From Enterobacter sp. CC120223-11 (GTDB lineage Bacteria > Pseudomonadota > Gammaproteobacteria > Enterobacterales > Enterobacteriaceae): a stretch of 64,000 nt of DNA. Location: the NCBI RefSeq assembly GCF_900215375.1, contig NZ_OBEF01000020.1, positions 1-64,000 on the forward strand, in the 5' to 3' direction. The position numbers and the translations under genes are program-made. The notes under the pieces are model-generated. The model made no database searches. It had not been told where the DNA came from and worked only from the letters and a program-made list of their open reading frames with translations. Shown here one piece after another: positions 50,627 to 61,046 of the stretch. Each line of letters starts with the position of its first letter. Position 1 is the stretch's first letter.

Positions 50627-50644
50627 TGTCGCCATACGGAGACA
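50627..50644 (-). promoter_or_regulatory. GlrR activator site 1 (distal)
   Basis: TGTC-gccatacgga-GACA is a perfect TGTC-N10-GACA, the known binding motif of the enhancer-binding protein GlrR, centred about 150 bp upstream of the glmZ start. Confidence 0.72.
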
Positions 50645-50717
50645 TATTTCCCGGACAAGAATGACCGGAAAGAAAAGTTTATATCGTAGGAAGAAAATCT
50701 GAGTTCAGAATAGAAAA

Positions 50718-50737
50718 AACCCCGCCGAAGCGGGGTT
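50718..50737 (-). terminator. Terminator of the tRNA operon
   Basis: Stem AACCCCGC / GCGGGGTT with a CGAA loop; on the minus strand it is followed by TTTTTTCTA, directly after the CCA end of proM. Confidence 0.92.
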
Positions 50738-50743
50738 CAAAAT

Positions 50744-50820
50744 TGGTCGGCGAGAGAGGATTCGAACCTCCGACCCACTGGTCCCAAACCAGTTGCGCTA
50801 CCAAGCTGCGCTACTCGCCG
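50744..50820 (-). tRNA. proM: tRNA-Pro (anticodon TGG)
   Basis: 77 nt including encoded CCA. Acceptor stem CGGCGAG / CTCGCCG with discriminator A, anticodon loop TTTGGGA (anticodon TGG), T-loop GGTTCGAATCC. Last of four tRNAs in the leftward operon, as proM in E. coli. Confidence 0.96.
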
Positions 50821-50861
50821 ATGTACTGCTTTTTGAATTTTCGTTCAATGCTTTAGAGTTA

Positions 50862-50947
50862 TGGTGCGAGGGGGGGGACTCGAACCCCCACATCCTAAGG
50901 ACACTAACACCTGAAGCTAGCGCGTCTACCAATTCCGCCACCTTCGC
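50862..50947 (-). tRNA. leuT: tRNA-Leu (anticodon CAG)
   Basis: Class II tRNA with acceptor GCGAAGG / CCCTCGC-type stem, anticodon CAG (GCTTCAGGT), long variable arm TGTCCTTAGGATG, and encoded CCA. 86 nt as counted here, one shorter than the E. coli CAG-leucine tRNA in the variable-arm loop. Confidence 0.95.
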
Positions 50948-50968
50948 ATGCCACAAACTCTTAAATAA

Positions 50969-51045
50969 TGGGGTGGCTAATGGGATTCGAACCCACGACA
51001 ACTGGAATCACAATCCAGGGCTCTACCAACTGAGCTATAGCCACC
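50969..51045 (-). tRNA. hisR: tRNA-His (anticodon GTG)
   Basis: 77 nt with the extra G-1 paired to the discriminator C (GGTGGCT / AGCCACC), anticodon GTG (GATTGTGAT) and encoded CCA. Second gene of the operon. Confidence 0.96.
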
Positions 51046-51100
51046 ACTGCAAATCTTTTCTACGCGGTCATAAACCACCGCAGCTCCAGCACCGGGTAAA

Positions 51101-51177
<77 letters not shown>

Positions 51178-51198
51178 TTAGCGCCGTTGCGGGGTCGG

Positions 51199-51227
51199 AT
51201 AATACGGGCTTCGTGCAAAGCTGTCCA
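51199..51227 (-). promoter_or_regulatory. Promoter of argX-hisR-leuT-proM
   Basis: TGGACA (51222-51227), 17 bp spacer, TATTAT (51199-51204) on the minus strand, followed by the GC-rich discriminator CCGACCCCGC that is typical of stringently controlled stable RNA promoters. Confidence 0.85.
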
Positions 51228-51279
51228 GTCTCTTTTTAAAGAAATTTTCCGTTTGGTTATGCTTTGCACGTTTTGCTGC

Positions 51280-52665
51280 TTAATCCTGCGAATTATGGGC
51301 TTCGCCAGCCTGTCCCAGGCGTAAAACCTTGTACAGCGCTGTCACCACCGCCAGGAAGATGATCCCGACAAACAGCGACATGCGCGTATCTTCGTTGAAC
51401 CCCATGCCGATCAGCACGCAGATCAGGAACGCCATCGTCAGATAATTCGTCCACGGGAACAGCACCGAGCGGAACGGATGGCTGAGCAGCGCCTGCTTGT
51501 GCGCTTCACGAAAGCGCAGCTGGCTAATCAGGATAACAAACCACGGCACCATGCCCGGCAGCACGCTGGCGCTGTAGACATACACAAACACCCGCTGCGG
51601 GTTGGGAATAATGTAGTTCAGGCACGACCCCAGCAGCAGAACGACAATGGACACCGCAACGCCCATCACCGGCACGCCATGGCGCGACACTTTCGCCATC
51701 GCCGCAGGCAGTTGACGGTTCTTCGCCAGGGCATACAGCATGCGGCCACAGCTGTACATGCCGCTGTTACAGCCGGAGAGCGCCGCCGTCAGTACCACAA
51801 AGTTAATGATGCCTGCCGCCGCAGTAATACCGATTTTGGCGAAGGTGAGGACGAACGGACTGCCGTTGTTGCCAATCTCATTCCACGGAAAAATCGTGAC
51901 GATAACGAAGATGGCGCCCACATAGAAAATCAGGATACGCCAGAGCACTTTGCCCACCGCGCTACGCAGCGTGACCTGCGGGTTTTTCGCTTCCCCGGCG
52001 GTGATGCCAATCAATTCAACACCCTGGTACGACGCAACGACGATGCAAAGCGCGGTCAGAAAGCCTTTCCAGCCACCAGCAAAGAATCCACCGTGTTCGG
52101 TCAGGTTACCAAAGCCAATGGCGTGCCCGCCGTTGCCAAAGCCAAAGAAGATCACGCCGACGCCGATCACAATCATCACGATAATGGTCGTCACTTTGAT
52201 CATCGCAAACCAGAACTCCAGCTCGCCATACAGACGTACGGCCGCCAGGTTTGCCAGCCCTACCAGCGCCACGGCGATCAACGCAGGTATCCACTGCGCC
52301 ATTTCGGGGAACCAGAACTGCGTGTAGACGCCAATGGCGGTGATTTCGGAAATCCCTACGGCCAGCCACATAAACCAGTAAGACCAGGCGGTAAGATAGC
52401 CGAAGAACGGGCTCATATATTTGTGGGCGTAGACAGCGAATGACCCGGTGACGGGCTCGAGGAACAGCATTTCGCCCATTGAACGCATGATAAAGAACAC
52501 AAACAGGCCAGCAATGATGTAGGCCAGCAGCACCGACGGGCCTGCCCATTTCAGGGTGCTTGCCGAGCCCATAAACAGGCCAACGCCGATGGTGCCGCCA
52601 AGGGCAATTAACTCAATATGTCGCGCTTCCAGCCCTCGCTGTAGCACCGGTTGTTTCTCTGCCAT
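51280..52665 (-). CDS. yifK: Amino acid permease YifK (ThrP)
   Basis: APC-family proton symporter, 461 aa as in E. coli YifK/ThrP, reported to carry threonine and serine. Twelve membrane helices; helix 1 contains the substrate-site [13 protein letters not shown], followed by [20 protein letters not shown]. In E. coli and Salmonella the mRNA is controlled by Lrp and the small RNA GcvB; ATAACAATAACC 40 bp before the ATG is a possible GcvB pairing site, but that is a guess. Lies between wecG and the tRNA operon. Confidence 0.95.
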   Translation of the reverse strand: MAEKQPVLQRGLEARHIELIALGGTIGVGLFMGSASTLKWAGPSVLLAYIIAGLFVFFIMRSMGEMLFLEPVTGSFAVYAHKYMSPFFGYLTAWSYWFMWLAVGISEITAIGVYTQFWFPEMAQWIPALIAVALVGLANLAAVRLYGELEFWFAMIKVTTIIVMIVIGVGVIFFGFGNGGHAIGFGNLTEHGGFFAGGWKGFLTALCIVVASYQGVELIGITAGEAKNPQVTLRSAVGKVLWRILIFYVGAIFVIVTIFPWNEIGNNGSPFVLTFAKIGITAAAGIINFVVLTAALSGCNSGMYSCGRMLYALAKNRQLPAAMAKVSRHGVPVMGVAVSIVVLLLGSCLNYIIPNPQRVFVYVYSASVLPGMVPWFVILISQLRFREAHKQALLSHPFRSVLFPWTNYLTMAFLICVLIGMGFNEDTRMSLFVGIIFLAVVTALYKVLRLGQAGEAHNSQD

Positions 52666-52824
52666 AGATCCTCATGTGTTCGCAATTTTCCGGTCGATGC
52701 CGGTTATTGTTATCAGCAGTTTTATCTGCCATTTAGCCTCCGAAACGCATGCTTGCGCAGGCCTCAGGGGGGCGAATGGTTAAATAAAATAGGTGAAATG
52801 GCAAACAAAGTATTAAATATACGA

Positions 52825-52853
52825 ATGTATTGCACAAATGATGTGCAATACAT
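52825..52853 (-). terminator. Long hairpin between wecG and yifK
   Basis: Perfect 12 bp inverted repeat ATGTATTGCACA-aatga-TGTGCAATACAT starting 16 bp after the wecG stop. On the minus strand it is followed by TCGTATATTT, on the plus strand by TTTTTAAC. Probably the terminator of the common-antigen operon; an operator role for yifK cannot be excluded. The rest of 52666-52868 is the yifK upstream region, with no firm promoter. Confidence 0.6.
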
Positions 52854-52868
52854 TTTTAACGGAGAAGA

Positions 52869-53609
52869 TCAGAGCTGGCCGGTATAGTGCCAGCGAAGGT
52901 AGCGCAGGAGGCGTAGCTGACGAGTGATGCGGCTCGGTTGCGAAAGCAGGCGATAGAGCCATTCCAGGCCCAGCTTTTGCCATATTTTCGGTGCCCGCTT
53001 AACGTGGCCGGTGAAGACGTCATACGTTCCGCCGACGCCCATGTAGAGCGCTTCAGGATGCACCAGGCGACAGTCGCGCATAAAGATTTCCTGCTTCGGC
53101 GACCCCATGGCGACGGTGACAATTTTCGCCCCACTGGCACGAATGCGTTCAAACAGCTCTTCACGCGCCTCTGGTTTAAAGTAGCCGTTCTGGCTGCCCG
53201 CAATATTCACATTCCACTGCTGACGGAGCTTTGCCTCCGTTTGCGCTAACACTTCGGGCTTTCCGCCGACCAAAAACACCGGCGTACCCTCCGCACCAGC
53301 CCGCGCCATGAGCGCTTCCCACAAGTCGGCCCCCGCCACGCGCGAAACGTTGGCCTCAGGGTATTTCTTGCGAATGGAACGCACCACGCTGATGCCGTCA
53401 GCATATTTAAACTCCGCGGCGTCGATCAGCGTGCGGACTTCGGCGTTGTCTTCCGCCGTCAGCACTTTCTCGGCGTTGATTGCCACCAGCGTGCCTTGTC
53501 GCATTTCACCATCGGCATAGAGGTAGTCCAGCGCATGCTGCATATCGCGCCAGCCGATAAGCTGCATGCCGCGCACAGTATAAAGCGGCGCGGCGGTTGA
53601 ATCCGTCAT
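52869..53609 (-). CDS. wecG: UDP-N-acetyl-D-mannosaminuronic acid transferase WecG
   Basis: GT26 glycosyltransferase that adds ManNAcA to GlcNAc-PP-undecaprenol, making lipid II of enterobacterial common antigen (ECA). 246 aa as in E. coli. Motifs [44 protein letters not shown] and [11 protein letters not shown]. The MTDSTAAP start, with AAGGAA upstream, replaces a start five codons earlier. Last gene of the cluster, 11 bp after wzyE. Confidence 0.95.
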   Translation of the reverse strand: MTDSTAAPLYTVRGMQLIGWRDMQHALDYLYADGEMRQGTLVAINAEKVLTAEDNAEVRTLIDAAEFKYADGISVVRSIRKKYPEANVSRVAGADLWEALMARAGAEGTPVFLVGGKPEVLAQTEAKLRQQWNVNIAGSQNGYFKPEAREELFERIRASGAKIVTVAMGSPKQEIFMRDCRLVHPEALYMGVGGTYDVFTGHVKRAPKIWQKLGLEWLYRLLSQPSRITRQLRLLRYLRWHYTGQL

Positions 53610-53620
53610 GTGTTTCCTTT

Positions 53621-54967
53621 TCAAACCAGAGGTTGTGGCTGTGACCTTGCGCGCTTATGAATGAGCCCGGCGCTGTCCAGCAGCCAGTAAAGCAATTTGG
53701 CGACCAGCAGGCACAGCCCGAAAATCACCAGGAAAAAGACCACGCGGGAGACGAACGAATCGAGTCCCTCACGGGCCAGCACAATCATGTTGAAGATAGC
53801 GCCAAAACAGAAACTGTGCAGAATTGCCGCTTTATAGCGGTTCGTTTCACGGTTGCCCAGCAGGTAAAGCCAGTCAAACCATTTAATAATCAGCCCGACC
53901 ACCACGGCGCCTAGCGGGATAAACCAGCCGCCGCCCATCACCAGCAGCGAGCCAATCAGCGTTGGGGAGATAGCCAGCCCCGAGTGGTTGTTCAGCACTT
54001 CCCAGGTGAAGTAGTTGGCGGTGTTCAGCACCACGCCCGGGCGGTCTGGCCACAGCCAGGTAGGGATAAACACGTAGAAATCACGCACGATCGGCGCGAG
54101 GCCCTGGAAATCGATTTTGTCGTAGTTTTGCAGCAGCAGCGCGAGGTTTTCCCACGGTGAGAAAGTGTCGCGGGTCAGATAGAGGAACGTGTAAAACGCC
54201 TCATCACCGCTGACGTTCAGGCCGTAGCGCTTCAGTGCCAGCCAGAACATGCCGACGATGCCCAATACACCCGCCGCCACCAGCATCCACAAAGAGATCC
54301 AGCCACGAATAATGCCGATAAACAGGAAGATGGCGAAGGCGATGATGATGTTCGCGCGAGTCCCACCGACGATGACATAGGTCAGAAGGCCGAATGCCAC
54401 GGTGCTGACCAGAAAGAACAGCCACGCTTTGCTGTCCTGGCGCAGGAAGTACACCACCAGCATCGCAGGAATAAAGAAGTAGAAGAAACGCTTCAGGGCC
54501 ACGCCAGAGACTTCGCTGGAGAATATCTGGCTGTAGGAGTGCAGCTTGAACAGCAGGAAGCCGTTATGCATAAAGAAGATGCCGACGCTCACCAGCGCAA
54601 TCAACGCCAGAAGACACCCTGTGAGATGGGTTTCCACCCGGTTCATGGTAAACAGCGGGCGACGCTCAACCTCACTGCGCGCCGCGCGCAGCCGCGTTTT
54701 ATACGCCACGTAATACATGGCATAGAAGCACGCCGCTGAGAGCTGCGCCTGGAGCAGGATTTCAGGCGGCGCGATACCGACGTCAAAGCGAAACACCAGC
54801 GTCATCGACAGCGGGAAACCGAAGAAAAAGGTCAGTAAAAACAGCAGGGAGAAGAATACGTTAAAGTTAAAGCGCACGCGGCGAAACTCGAAGTACGTCA
54901 GCGTTGCGATAAACAGCGATGAAAACAGCCAGACCACAAACAGGCCGGTAAACTGAATCAGGCTCAT
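53621..54967 (-). CDS. wzyE: ECA polysaccharide polymerase WzyE
   Basis: Inner-membrane polymerase that joins ECA trisaccharide repeats. 448 aa (E. coli 450) with about eleven hydrophobic segments and the conserved loops [30 protein letters not shown] and the large periplasmic [19 protein letters not shown]. Start [13 protein letters not shown] taken, with an ATGA overlap to wecF; 13 codons of upstream frame lie inside wecF. The C-terminal tail is shorter and divergent. Confidence 0.95.
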   Translation of the reverse strand: MSLIQFTGLFVVWLFSSLFIATLTYFEFRRVRFNFNVFFSLLFLLTFFFGFPLSMTLVFRFDVGIAPPEILLQAQLSAACFYAMYYVAYKTRLRAARSEVERRPLFTMNRVETHLTGCLLALIALVSVGIFFMHNGFLLFKLHSYSQIFSSEVSGVALKRFFYFFIPAMLVVYFLRQDSKAWLFFLVSTVAFGLLTYVIVGGTRANIIIAFAIFLFIGIIRGWISLWMLVAAGVLGIVGMFWLALKRYGLNVSGDEAFYTFLYLTRDTFSPWENLALLLQNYDKIDFQGLAPIVRDFYVFIPTWLWPDRPGVVLNTANYFTWEVLNNHSGLAISPTLIGSLLVMGGGWFIPLGAVVVGLIIKWFDWLYLLGNRETNRYKAAILHSFCFGAIFNMIVLAREGLDSFVSRVVFFLVIFGLCLLVAKLLYWLLDSAGLIHKRARSQPQPLV

Positions 54968-56043
54968 TGCGCCTCTCCTGCTGCAATCTGCAGCGCGCGA
55001 TGCCACGGTTGAAGATAGTTTGGACGGAAAAACGCAATCGCTGTTTTATCGACGCTGGCCAACTGGCGTTGAGCTTCACGCACAACGGCGACATCCAGCG
55101 TATCGGTGGTAAACAGCACCGGAATATGCTGCTCCGTCATATCCTGCCAGAACGGATTTTCCCGATTTAGCACGCAGGGAATCCCCGCCTGAATCAGCAG
55201 GCAAAGCGTACCAATGCCCTGCTGGCGCGGGAAGAGGAAATAGCCGAGGTCGCAGCGGCGTAGCAAGGCAAGATATTCATCAAATTCCAGCTTCTCACTA
55301 AGGATATGCAGGTGCCCGGCGCTGAACAATGCTTCGCCTGCCTCACGCACTTCTGCAATGTAGCCGTCGTTATTAGCAGGATAGCCCATCGGCACGATCA
55401 CGTTCACGGTATCGCCAAACTGCTGATAAATGGCTTTTAGCGCGGCGATATGATCGTTACTGCGATCGCCGGAGTTGCCTACCAGAATCGTCAGCGTGGC
55501 CGTGTCGCGCAGTTCCGGTGCCATCGCGTTCAGCGCAGGATCCATTCTTGTGGGGAAATAGAGAAGCTCTTCCCGCACATGAGGATGCGCTTTCGCAAAA
55601 GTATTTAAATCACCACGTGTGGCAAACACGCAGCCAACGCGCCCCTGCGCGAAACGGCGAAGCGGGTAAAACAGACGGAACTTCAGGCCACGGGAGACTT
55701 CGTACAAATCCGCTCCCCAAACGTGCCAGTTAAACTGCGCGGGCTTGATACCACCATTCAGCAGCGCCAGCCACAGCCCGGTATTAAACTGACCATGAAA
55801 GAAGAAACGCTGCTGGCGATTTGCCCGGGCTTTAGCCACAACCGCCGTCGCCAGCGCTTTCTTATCCTTAAAAAAATGCAGCGAAAGGTTTGGCGCCGCG
55901 GGACGCAACGCGCTTTCCTCGCCTACGACCATAAACTCGCGCGCATGCCCGCTGTCCGCGGCCAGTTCTTCGCTGAAAAACCGCAGGACGGTCTGGTTGT
56001 GGTGCGGGATATCCGATCCCAGTACGTGTATCAGTGCAGTCAT
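54964..56043 (-). CDS. wecF: TDP-N-acetylfucosamine:lipid II N-acetylfucosaminyltransferase WecF
   Basis: GT56 enzyme adding Fuc4NAc to complete the ECA trisaccharide (lipid III) on the cytoplasmic side. 359 aa as in E. coli. GT-B fold with [17 protein letters not shown] at the N-terminus, [36 protein letters not shown] (donor-binding region) and [16 protein letters not shown]. It overlaps wzxE and wzyE by 4 bp each (ATGA). Confidence 0.95.
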   Translation of the reverse strand: MTALIHVLGSDIPHHNQTVLRFFSEELAADSGHAREFMVVGEESALRPAAPNLSLHFFKDKKALATAVVAKARANRQQRFFFHGQFNTGLWLALLNGGIKPAQFNWHVWGADLYEVSRGLKFRLFYPLRRFAQGRVGCVFATRGDLNTFAKAHPHVREELLYFPTRMDPALNAMAPELRDTATLTILVGNSGDRSNDHIAALKAIYQQFGDTVNVIVPMGYPANNDGYIAEVREAGEALFSAGHLHILSEKLEFDEYLALLRRCDLGYFLFPRQQGIGTLCLLIQAGIPCVLNRENPFWQDMTEQHIPVLFTTDTLDVAVVREAQRQLASVDKTAIAFFRPNYLQPWHRALQIAAGEAQ

Positions 56044-57290
56044 GCCCGTTTACGCCAGATTAAAAATACGCTGCTACAGAGCGCAAAATAAACAATATAG
56101 GTGGCCATATAGGCCTGCGCGGCACCCAGTGCGCCATGCGCCGGGATCAGCCAGTGTGAAAACGCGGTCAGCAGCGTGAACTGGCTGATTTCCGTCAGAA
56201 TGTAGAACCGCAGCGAGGCTTTGGCGATCACCAGGTAGCCGTAGACGTAAGCGCCTACTTTCAGCACATCACCGACCAGCTGCCACGCGAAGAGATCGCG
56301 CATGGCGGTGAACTTAGCGGAAAACAGCAGCCAGATGGCGAAGTCCCGCAGCAGCCAGACCGTCAGGCTTGCTGCCGCCACGGCCGGAAGCACAAACCTC
56401 AGCGCTTTGCCGATTTCGCGGGTGATGTCCGCTTTTGCCGTCAGGCGCGCTAACGTAGGCAGAAGATAGACGCTGAACGAGGCAGTGATGAACTGCAGAT
56501 AGGCATCGGAAATACTGCTGACGCCCTGCCAGATCCCCACCTCATCCCAGTTGTAGTGCGCCGCCAGCAGGTTTCGCATCATCACGTAGGCCACAGGCAA
56601 CGTCACCGAGGTTATCAGTGCCATCAGGGTAAATTTACCCAGTTGCCCGGCATAGAACGCATCCCAGCGCGGCTTCAAATACGCTAACGGAATGGCTTTG
56701 CGCTTCGCCAGCATGATGCCAGCCGGCAGCACCACCAGCGCAGGCACCAGCGCCAGGCCGAACAATGCGCCTTCGTAACCGCCAAGATGCCAGCTTAGAA
56801 AATAGGCCGCGACGCCAATAAGACTCCCGGCAATCAGCGCCAGCGCGTTGCCGGACGCATCGCGAAAGCCCTTCAGCAGCGCCAGCAGCAGGTTTGCCCA
56901 GGCGATGCCCATCTGCACCAGCGCGACCAGGCGCACCAGCCCCTGATAATGGGTGTGCCCGAACAGCCCCTGGCTAATAGGCGCGGCGGCGAGGACGAAA
57001 ATGACCGCCAGCAGCGTCGAGAAGCCCAACACCATCGCCGACGAAGTGCCGACCACTTTGCGCAAATGATCGGGGTCGTCGTGATACTGCGCCACATACT
57101 TGGTGACGCCGTTGAAAATCCCCGCGCCAGCCAGCACGCCAAGCACGGTCACCAGTTGGCGGAAGTTACCTGCCTGCCCAACACCCGAAGGGCCATACGC
57201 GACGGCGAGCAGTTTAACAACCAGCAGGCCCGCACCGATTTTGACCAGCGTACTGGCCGCGGTCCAGACTGAAGCTTTTGCCAGCGACAT
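56040..57290 (-). CDS. wzxE: ECA lipid III flippase WzxE
   Basis: Polysaccharide-specific transporter of the MOP superfamily that flips the lipid-linked ECA trisaccharide across the inner membrane. 416 aa with about twelve membrane helices. N-terminal [25 protein letters not shown]-type segment and [11 protein letters not shown] are typical. It starts 1 bp after wecE and overlaps wecF by 4 bp. Confidence 0.95.
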   Translation of the reverse strand: MSLAKASVWTAASTLVKIGAGLLVVKLLAVAYGPSGVGQAGNFRQLVTVLGVLAGAGIFNGVTKYVAQYHDDPDHLRKVVGTSSAMVLGFSTLLAVIFVLAAAPISQGLFGHTHYQGLVRLVALVQMGIAWANLLLALLKGFRDASGNALALIAGSLIGVAAYFLSWHLGGYEGALFGLALVPALVVLPAGIMLAKRKAIPLAYLKPRWDAFYAGQLGKFTLMALITSVTLPVAYVMMRNLLAAHYNWDEVGIWQGVSSISDAYLQFITASFSVYLLPTLARLTAKADITREIGKALRFVLPAVAAASLTVWLLRDFAIWLLFSAKFTAMRDLFAWQLVGDVLKVGAYVYGYLVIAKASLRFYILTEISQFTLLTAFSHWLIPAHGALGAAQAYMATYIVYFALCSSVFLIWRKRA

Positions 57291-57291
57291 T

Positions 57292-58422
57292 TCAGGCGAA
57301 GTAGCTTAGCAGGGAATTAATGACCGTACGCTGGTTCACCACCGTCAGGTTGTAGAACAGCGGCAGGCGGAGCAAACGCTCACTTTCCTGAGTGGTGAAG
57401 CGGTCTTCGCCATGGAATGCGCCAAACGCTTCACCAGCGGGTGAAGAGTGCAGTGGAATGTAGTGGAACACCGCCATGATCTCGGCTTCTTTCAGCCACG
57501 CAATCAGCTTGCCGCGATCGGCCTCGTCACGCAGTTTGATATAGAACATGTGTGCGTTGTGAACACAGTCTGCCGGAAGGATTGGCAACTCAATGCGCCC
57601 GGCATCCGCCAGAGGTTTCAGCGCATCGTAGTAGGTCTGCCACAGGCTGAGACGCTGCTGGTTGATGCGGTCTGCAGCTTCCAGCTGTGCCCAGAGATAG
57701 GCGGCCTGCAAATCGGCCATCAGGTAGCTTGAACCGATATCGCGCCAGGTGTATTTATCAACCTGCCCACGGAAAAACTGGCTGCGGTTGGTGCCTTTCT
57801 CACGAATCACTTCGGCGCGTTCCACCAGCTTGCGATCGTTAATCAACGTCGCTCCGCCCTCACCGCCCGCGGTGTAGTTTTTGGTTTCATGGAAGCTGAA
57901 ACAGCCGATATGGCCGATAGTCCCCAGCGCGCGGCCTTTATAGGTCGACATCACACCCTGAGCTGCATCTTCCACCACAAAAAGATCATGCTTTTTCGCG
58001 ATCGCCATGATGGTGTCCATCTCACAGGCCACGCCTGCGTAATGCACCGGCACGATGGCGCGGGTTTTATCGGTGATTGCCGCTTCAATCAGCGTCTCGT
58101 CGATGTTCATGGTGTCTCGGCGAACATCAACAAAGATGATTTTTGCCCCACGCAGCACGAAGGCATTGGCGGTAGATACAAAGGTGTAGCTCGGCATGAT
58201 CACTTCGTCACCGGGCTGAATGTCCAGCAGCAGCGCTGCCATTTCCAGCGAGGCGGTACAGGATGGCGTCAGCAGGACTTTGGCGCTGCCGAAACGCTGC
58301 TCCATCCACTGCTGACAGCGGCGGGTAAAGCCGCCGTCGCCGCACAGCTTGCCGCTGCCCATGGCAGATTGCATATATTCAAGTTCTGTACCGACAACCG
58401 GCGGAGCATTAAAAGGAATCAT
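57292..58422 (-). CDS. wecE: dTDP-4-amino-4,6-dideoxygalactose transaminase WecE
   Basis: PLP aminotransferase turning dTDP-4-keto-6-deoxyglucose into dTDP-Fuc4N for ECA. 376 aa as in E. coli. The Schiff-base lysine is K181 (FHETKNYTAGGEGG); VVEDAAQG (149-156) holds the PLP-ring Asp and PSCTASLEMA the phosphate contacts. The MIPFNAPPVVG start with AAAAGGA upstream was preferred to an in-frame codon 15 triplets earlier inside wecD. Starts 4 bp after wecD. Confidence 0.96.
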   Translation of the reverse strand: MIPFNAPPVVGTELEYMQSAMGSGKLCGDGGFTRRCQQWMEQRFGSAKVLLTPSCTASLEMAALLLDIQPGDEVIMPSYTFVSTANAFVLRGAKIIFVDVRRDTMNIDETLIEAAITDKTRAIVPVHYAGVACEMDTIMAIAKKHDLFVVEDAAQGVMSTYKGRALGTIGHIGCFSFHETKNYTAGGEGGATLINDRKLVERAEVIREKGTNRSQFFRGQVDKYTWRDIGSSYLMADLQAAYLWAQLEAADRINQQRLSLWQTYYDALKPLADAGRIELPILPADCVHNAHMFYIKLRDEADRGKLIAWLKEAEIMAVFHYIPLHSSPAGEAFGAFHGEDRFTTQESERLLRLPLFYNLTVVNQRTVINSLLSYFA

Positions 58423-58426
58423 CGTG

Positions 58427-59101
58427 TCACCTGTAGAGCCAGTAAGCGGTGCTTTCGAGCGAAGCACCGCTTTGAATGTAACGGTTAAGCGCTGCGGTGT
58501 TGCCCATCTGGGTGCTCACCCGCAGCGTTGTCAGTTGTCGCGAGTACGCCCAGCGTGCAGCGGCCTGCATCAGGATTTCTCCGGCGCCACGCCCGGCCAG
58601 CAGCCCGATACGGGCTTCGCCGTCATTGAGCTGGCGCAAAGAGACAAAAGCGCGAATATCGGCGCTATCGTCACGGAAAATCAGACATTCATGGTCGAAC
58701 GTGCCACGAACGGCATTTTCGATCCACTGTGCATAGAAACGACCACTGGCATCCGCGTCATACCACGGCGCGCGAAAGCGGCTTTGGGAAAACGCCTGCG
58801 CCGCAAGCTCACGCAGTCGGGGGATATCCTGTTCTGTGGCTCTTTCTGCCTGGGGATCGGTGCCGTCCGTCACCTCGAGTTTAAAATCGACTTCGCCTTC
58901 CACCAGCTGAAAACCGAGCTGCTGCAACGCATCCAGCCAGTCCGTCTGCTGAGCAGGAATTTTCACCTGCACGCGCGGGAAGTTAGCCAGTGCTTCGGCA
59001 CGCAGCTCGGGCGCATCGTCGCTGATGTGCAAAATCGCGCTATCGATGCCGAAAAACTCACTCTCCCACTTGAGGGGATTAATACTGGCGCGGACGGGCA
59101 C
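58427..59101 (-). CDS. wecD: dTDP-4-amino-4,6-dideoxygalactose N-acetyltransferase WecD
   Basis: GNAT acetyltransferase that makes dTDP-Fuc4NAc. 224 aa as in E. coli RffC. The GNAT domain is in the C-terminal half: [19 protein letters not shown], then the acetyl-CoA loop [17 protein letters not shown] and the strand [17 protein letters not shown]. The N-terminal half is the more divergent part. Its start overlaps the rffH 3' end by 23 bp. Confidence 0.94.
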   Translation of the reverse strand: MPVRASINPLKWESEFFGIDSAILHISDDAPELRAEALANFPRVQVKIPAQQTDWLDALQQLGFQLVEGEVDFKLEVTDGTDPQAERATEQDIPRLRELAAQAFSQSRFRAPWYDADASGRFYAQWIENAVRGTFDHECLIFRDDSADIRAFVSLRQLNDGEARIGLLAGRGAGEILMQAAARWAYSRQLTTLRVSTQMGNTAALNRYIQSGASLESTAYWLYR

Positions 59102-59960
59102 GGAGCAGCTCCAGAAGATACTGGCCGTAGCCGGTTTTCGCCAACTGATTCGCCGCGCGTTTTACGCCCTCGTCATCCAGCCAGCCGTTGCGCCAGGCGA
59201 TTTCTTCCAGGCAGGCAATTTTGAACCCCTGGCGTTTCTCCACCGTTTGCACAAAGGTACTGGCTTCAATCAGGCTGTCATGGGTGCCGGTATCAAGCCA
59301 CGCAAAACCACGGCCAAGTAGCTCTACGGTCAGCTTGCCATCGTCGAGATACATCTGGTTGATGGAGGTAATTTCAAGCTCGCCGCGCTCGGAAGGCTTC
59401 ACGCGCTTCGCATACTCCACCACGTTGTGGTCGTAGAAATAGAGGCCAGTGACCGCCCAGTTAGATTTCGGCTGCTTTGGCTTTTCTTCCAGCGAAATCG
59501 CCCGGAAGTTATCGTCAAATTCAACAACGCCAAAACGCTCTGGATCCATCACCTGATAGCCAAACACGGTTGCGCCTTCGGTACGCGTCGCCACGCTGCG
59601 TAATTTCGGGCTAAAGCCCTGTCCGAAGAAGATGTTGTCGCCCAGCACCAGGCAAGAAGGCTCTCCGGCAAGGAAAGTTTCGCCGATGATAAAGGCCTGC
59701 GCGAGACCATCCGGGCTGGGTTGTTCAGCATAGGTCAGCGCAATACCAAACTCCGATCCGTCGCCCAGCAGTCGCTGGAAATAGCTTTTGTCTTCCGGCG
59801 TGGTGATGATAAGAATGTCACGGATCCCCGCCAGCATCAGCACCGACAGCGGATAGTAAATCATCGGTTTGTCATAGATGGGCAGCAGCTGTTTTGACAC
59901 ACCGCGGGTGATGGGATGCAGTCGGGTGCCGGAGCCCCCGGCGAGAATAATGCCTTTCAT
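59079..59960 (-). CDS. rffH: Glucose-1-phosphate thymidylyltransferase RffH
   Basis: Makes dTDP-glucose for the Fuc4NAc branch of ECA. 293 aa as in E. coli. Nucleotide-binding [13 protein letters not shown] (8-20), [14 protein letters not shown], Asp in [12 protein letters not shown] for metal binding, and [11 protein letters not shown]. It follows rffG by 18 bp and overlaps wecD by 23 bp. A second copy (rmlA) usually sits in the O-antigen locus elsewhere. Confidence 0.95.
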   Translation of the reverse strand: MKGIILAGGSGTRLHPITRGVSKQLLPIYDKPMIYYPLSVLMLAGIRDILIITTPEDKSYFQRLLGDGSEFGIALTYAEQPSPDGLAQAFIIGETFLAGEPSCLVLGDNIFFGQGFSPKLRSVATRTEGATVFGYQVMDPERFGVVEFDDNFRAISLEEKPKQPKSNWAVTGLYFYDHNVVEYAKRVKPSERGELEITSINQMYLDDGKLTVELLGRGFAWLDTGTHDSLIEASTFVQTVEKRQGFKIACLEEIAWRNGWLDDEGVKRAANQLAKTGYGQYLLELLRARPRQY

Positions 59961-59978
59961 ATGTCCTCCCAGGGCGTA

Positions 59979-61046
59979 TTAGCCCTTCAGGCCGAGACGT
60001 TCGCCCTGATAGCTGCCGTCCAGCACCTGTTGCCACCAGGACTGATTCTCGAGATACCATTGCACGGTTTTGCGCATGCCGGTTTCAAACGTCTCTTCCG
60101 GCGTCCAGCCCAGCTCACGCTCAATTTTGCTGGCGTCAATTGCATAGCGAACATCGTGCCCGGGTCTGTCTGTGACAAAGGTAATCAGATCCTCGTAGCG
60201 CTCTACGCCTTCCGGCTTGTGCGGCACCAGCTCTTCGAGCAGCGCACAAACGGTGCGCACCACATCAATATTCTTGCGCTCGTTATGTCCGCCGATGTTA
60301 TAAGTCTCGCCCACAGCGCCTGTCGTCGCTACGCGATACAGAGCTCTGGCGTGATCTTCAACATAGAGCCAATCGCGAACCTGAAGCCCGTTACCATAAA
60401 CCGGCAGGGGCTTGCCCGCCAGCGCATTAAGGATCGTCAGCGGGATAAGCTTTTCAGGGAAATGACAGGGGCCGTAATTATTGGAACAGTTGGTGACCAG
60501 CGTCGGCAAACCATAGGTTCGCAGCCAGGCCCGTACCAGGTGATCGCTGCCGGCTTTCGAGGCAGAATATGGGCTGCTTGGCGCATAAGGCGTAGTTTCC
60601 GTGAAGAAATCATCGCTGCCGTGCAGGTCGCCATACACTTCATCCGTGGAAATATGGTGGAAACGAAACGCCGCTTTCTTTCCGGCGTCCAGCTCACTCC
60701 ACCAGTTTCGTGTCGCTTCCAGCAGCTGGTACGTGCCGACGATATTGGTTTCGATAAATGCCGCAGGCCCATCGATAGAGCGATCGACATGGCTTTCTGC
60801 CGCAAGATGCATAACGCAATCTGGCTGATATTGCGCAAAAACCGCGTCCAGGGCAGCCCTGTCGCAAATATCAACGTGCTCGAAGGCAAAACGCTCGCTT
60901 TGTGCCACGGAAGCCAGCGAGGCGAGATTTCCAGCATAGGTCAGCTTATCAATGACGACGACACTGTCCGACGTTTCGTTGATGATATGTCGCACAACGG
61001 CAGAGCCAATAAATCCCGCTCCGCCGGTCACCAGAATCTTTTTCAA
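59979..61046 (-). CDS. rffG: dTDP-glucose 4,6-dehydratase RffG
   Basis: Short-chain dehydrogenase-like enzyme giving dTDP-4-keto-6-deoxyglucose. 355 aa as in E. coli. NAD motif [13 protein letters not shown] (7-19), catalytic THR/Asp/Glu region [11 protein letters not shown], the YxxxK pair in [11 protein letters not shown] and TNCSNNYGP. It overlaps wecC by 4 bp. Confidence 0.96.
   Translation of the reverse strand: MKKILVTGGAGFIGSAVVRHIINETSDSVVVIDKLTYAGNLASLASVAQSERFAFEHVDICDRAALDAVFAQYQPDCVMHLAAESHVDRSIDGPAAFIETNIVGTYQLLEATRNWWSELDAGKKAAFRFHHISTDEVYGDLHGSDDFFTETTPYAPSSPYSASKAGSDHLVRAWLRTYGLPTLVTNCSNNYGPCHFPEKLIPLTILNALAGKPLPVYGNGLQVRDWLYVEDHARALYRVATTGAVGETYNIGGHNERKNIDVVRTVCALLEELVPHKPEGVERYEDLITFVTDRPGHDVRYAIDASKIERELGWTPEETFETGMRKTVQWYLENQSWWQQVLDGSYQGERLGLKG

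Noticed and set aside
51478-52443. 321-codon open frame opposite yifK
   Set aside because: Antisense shadow of a membrane protein gene; highly charged, unlike any known family.
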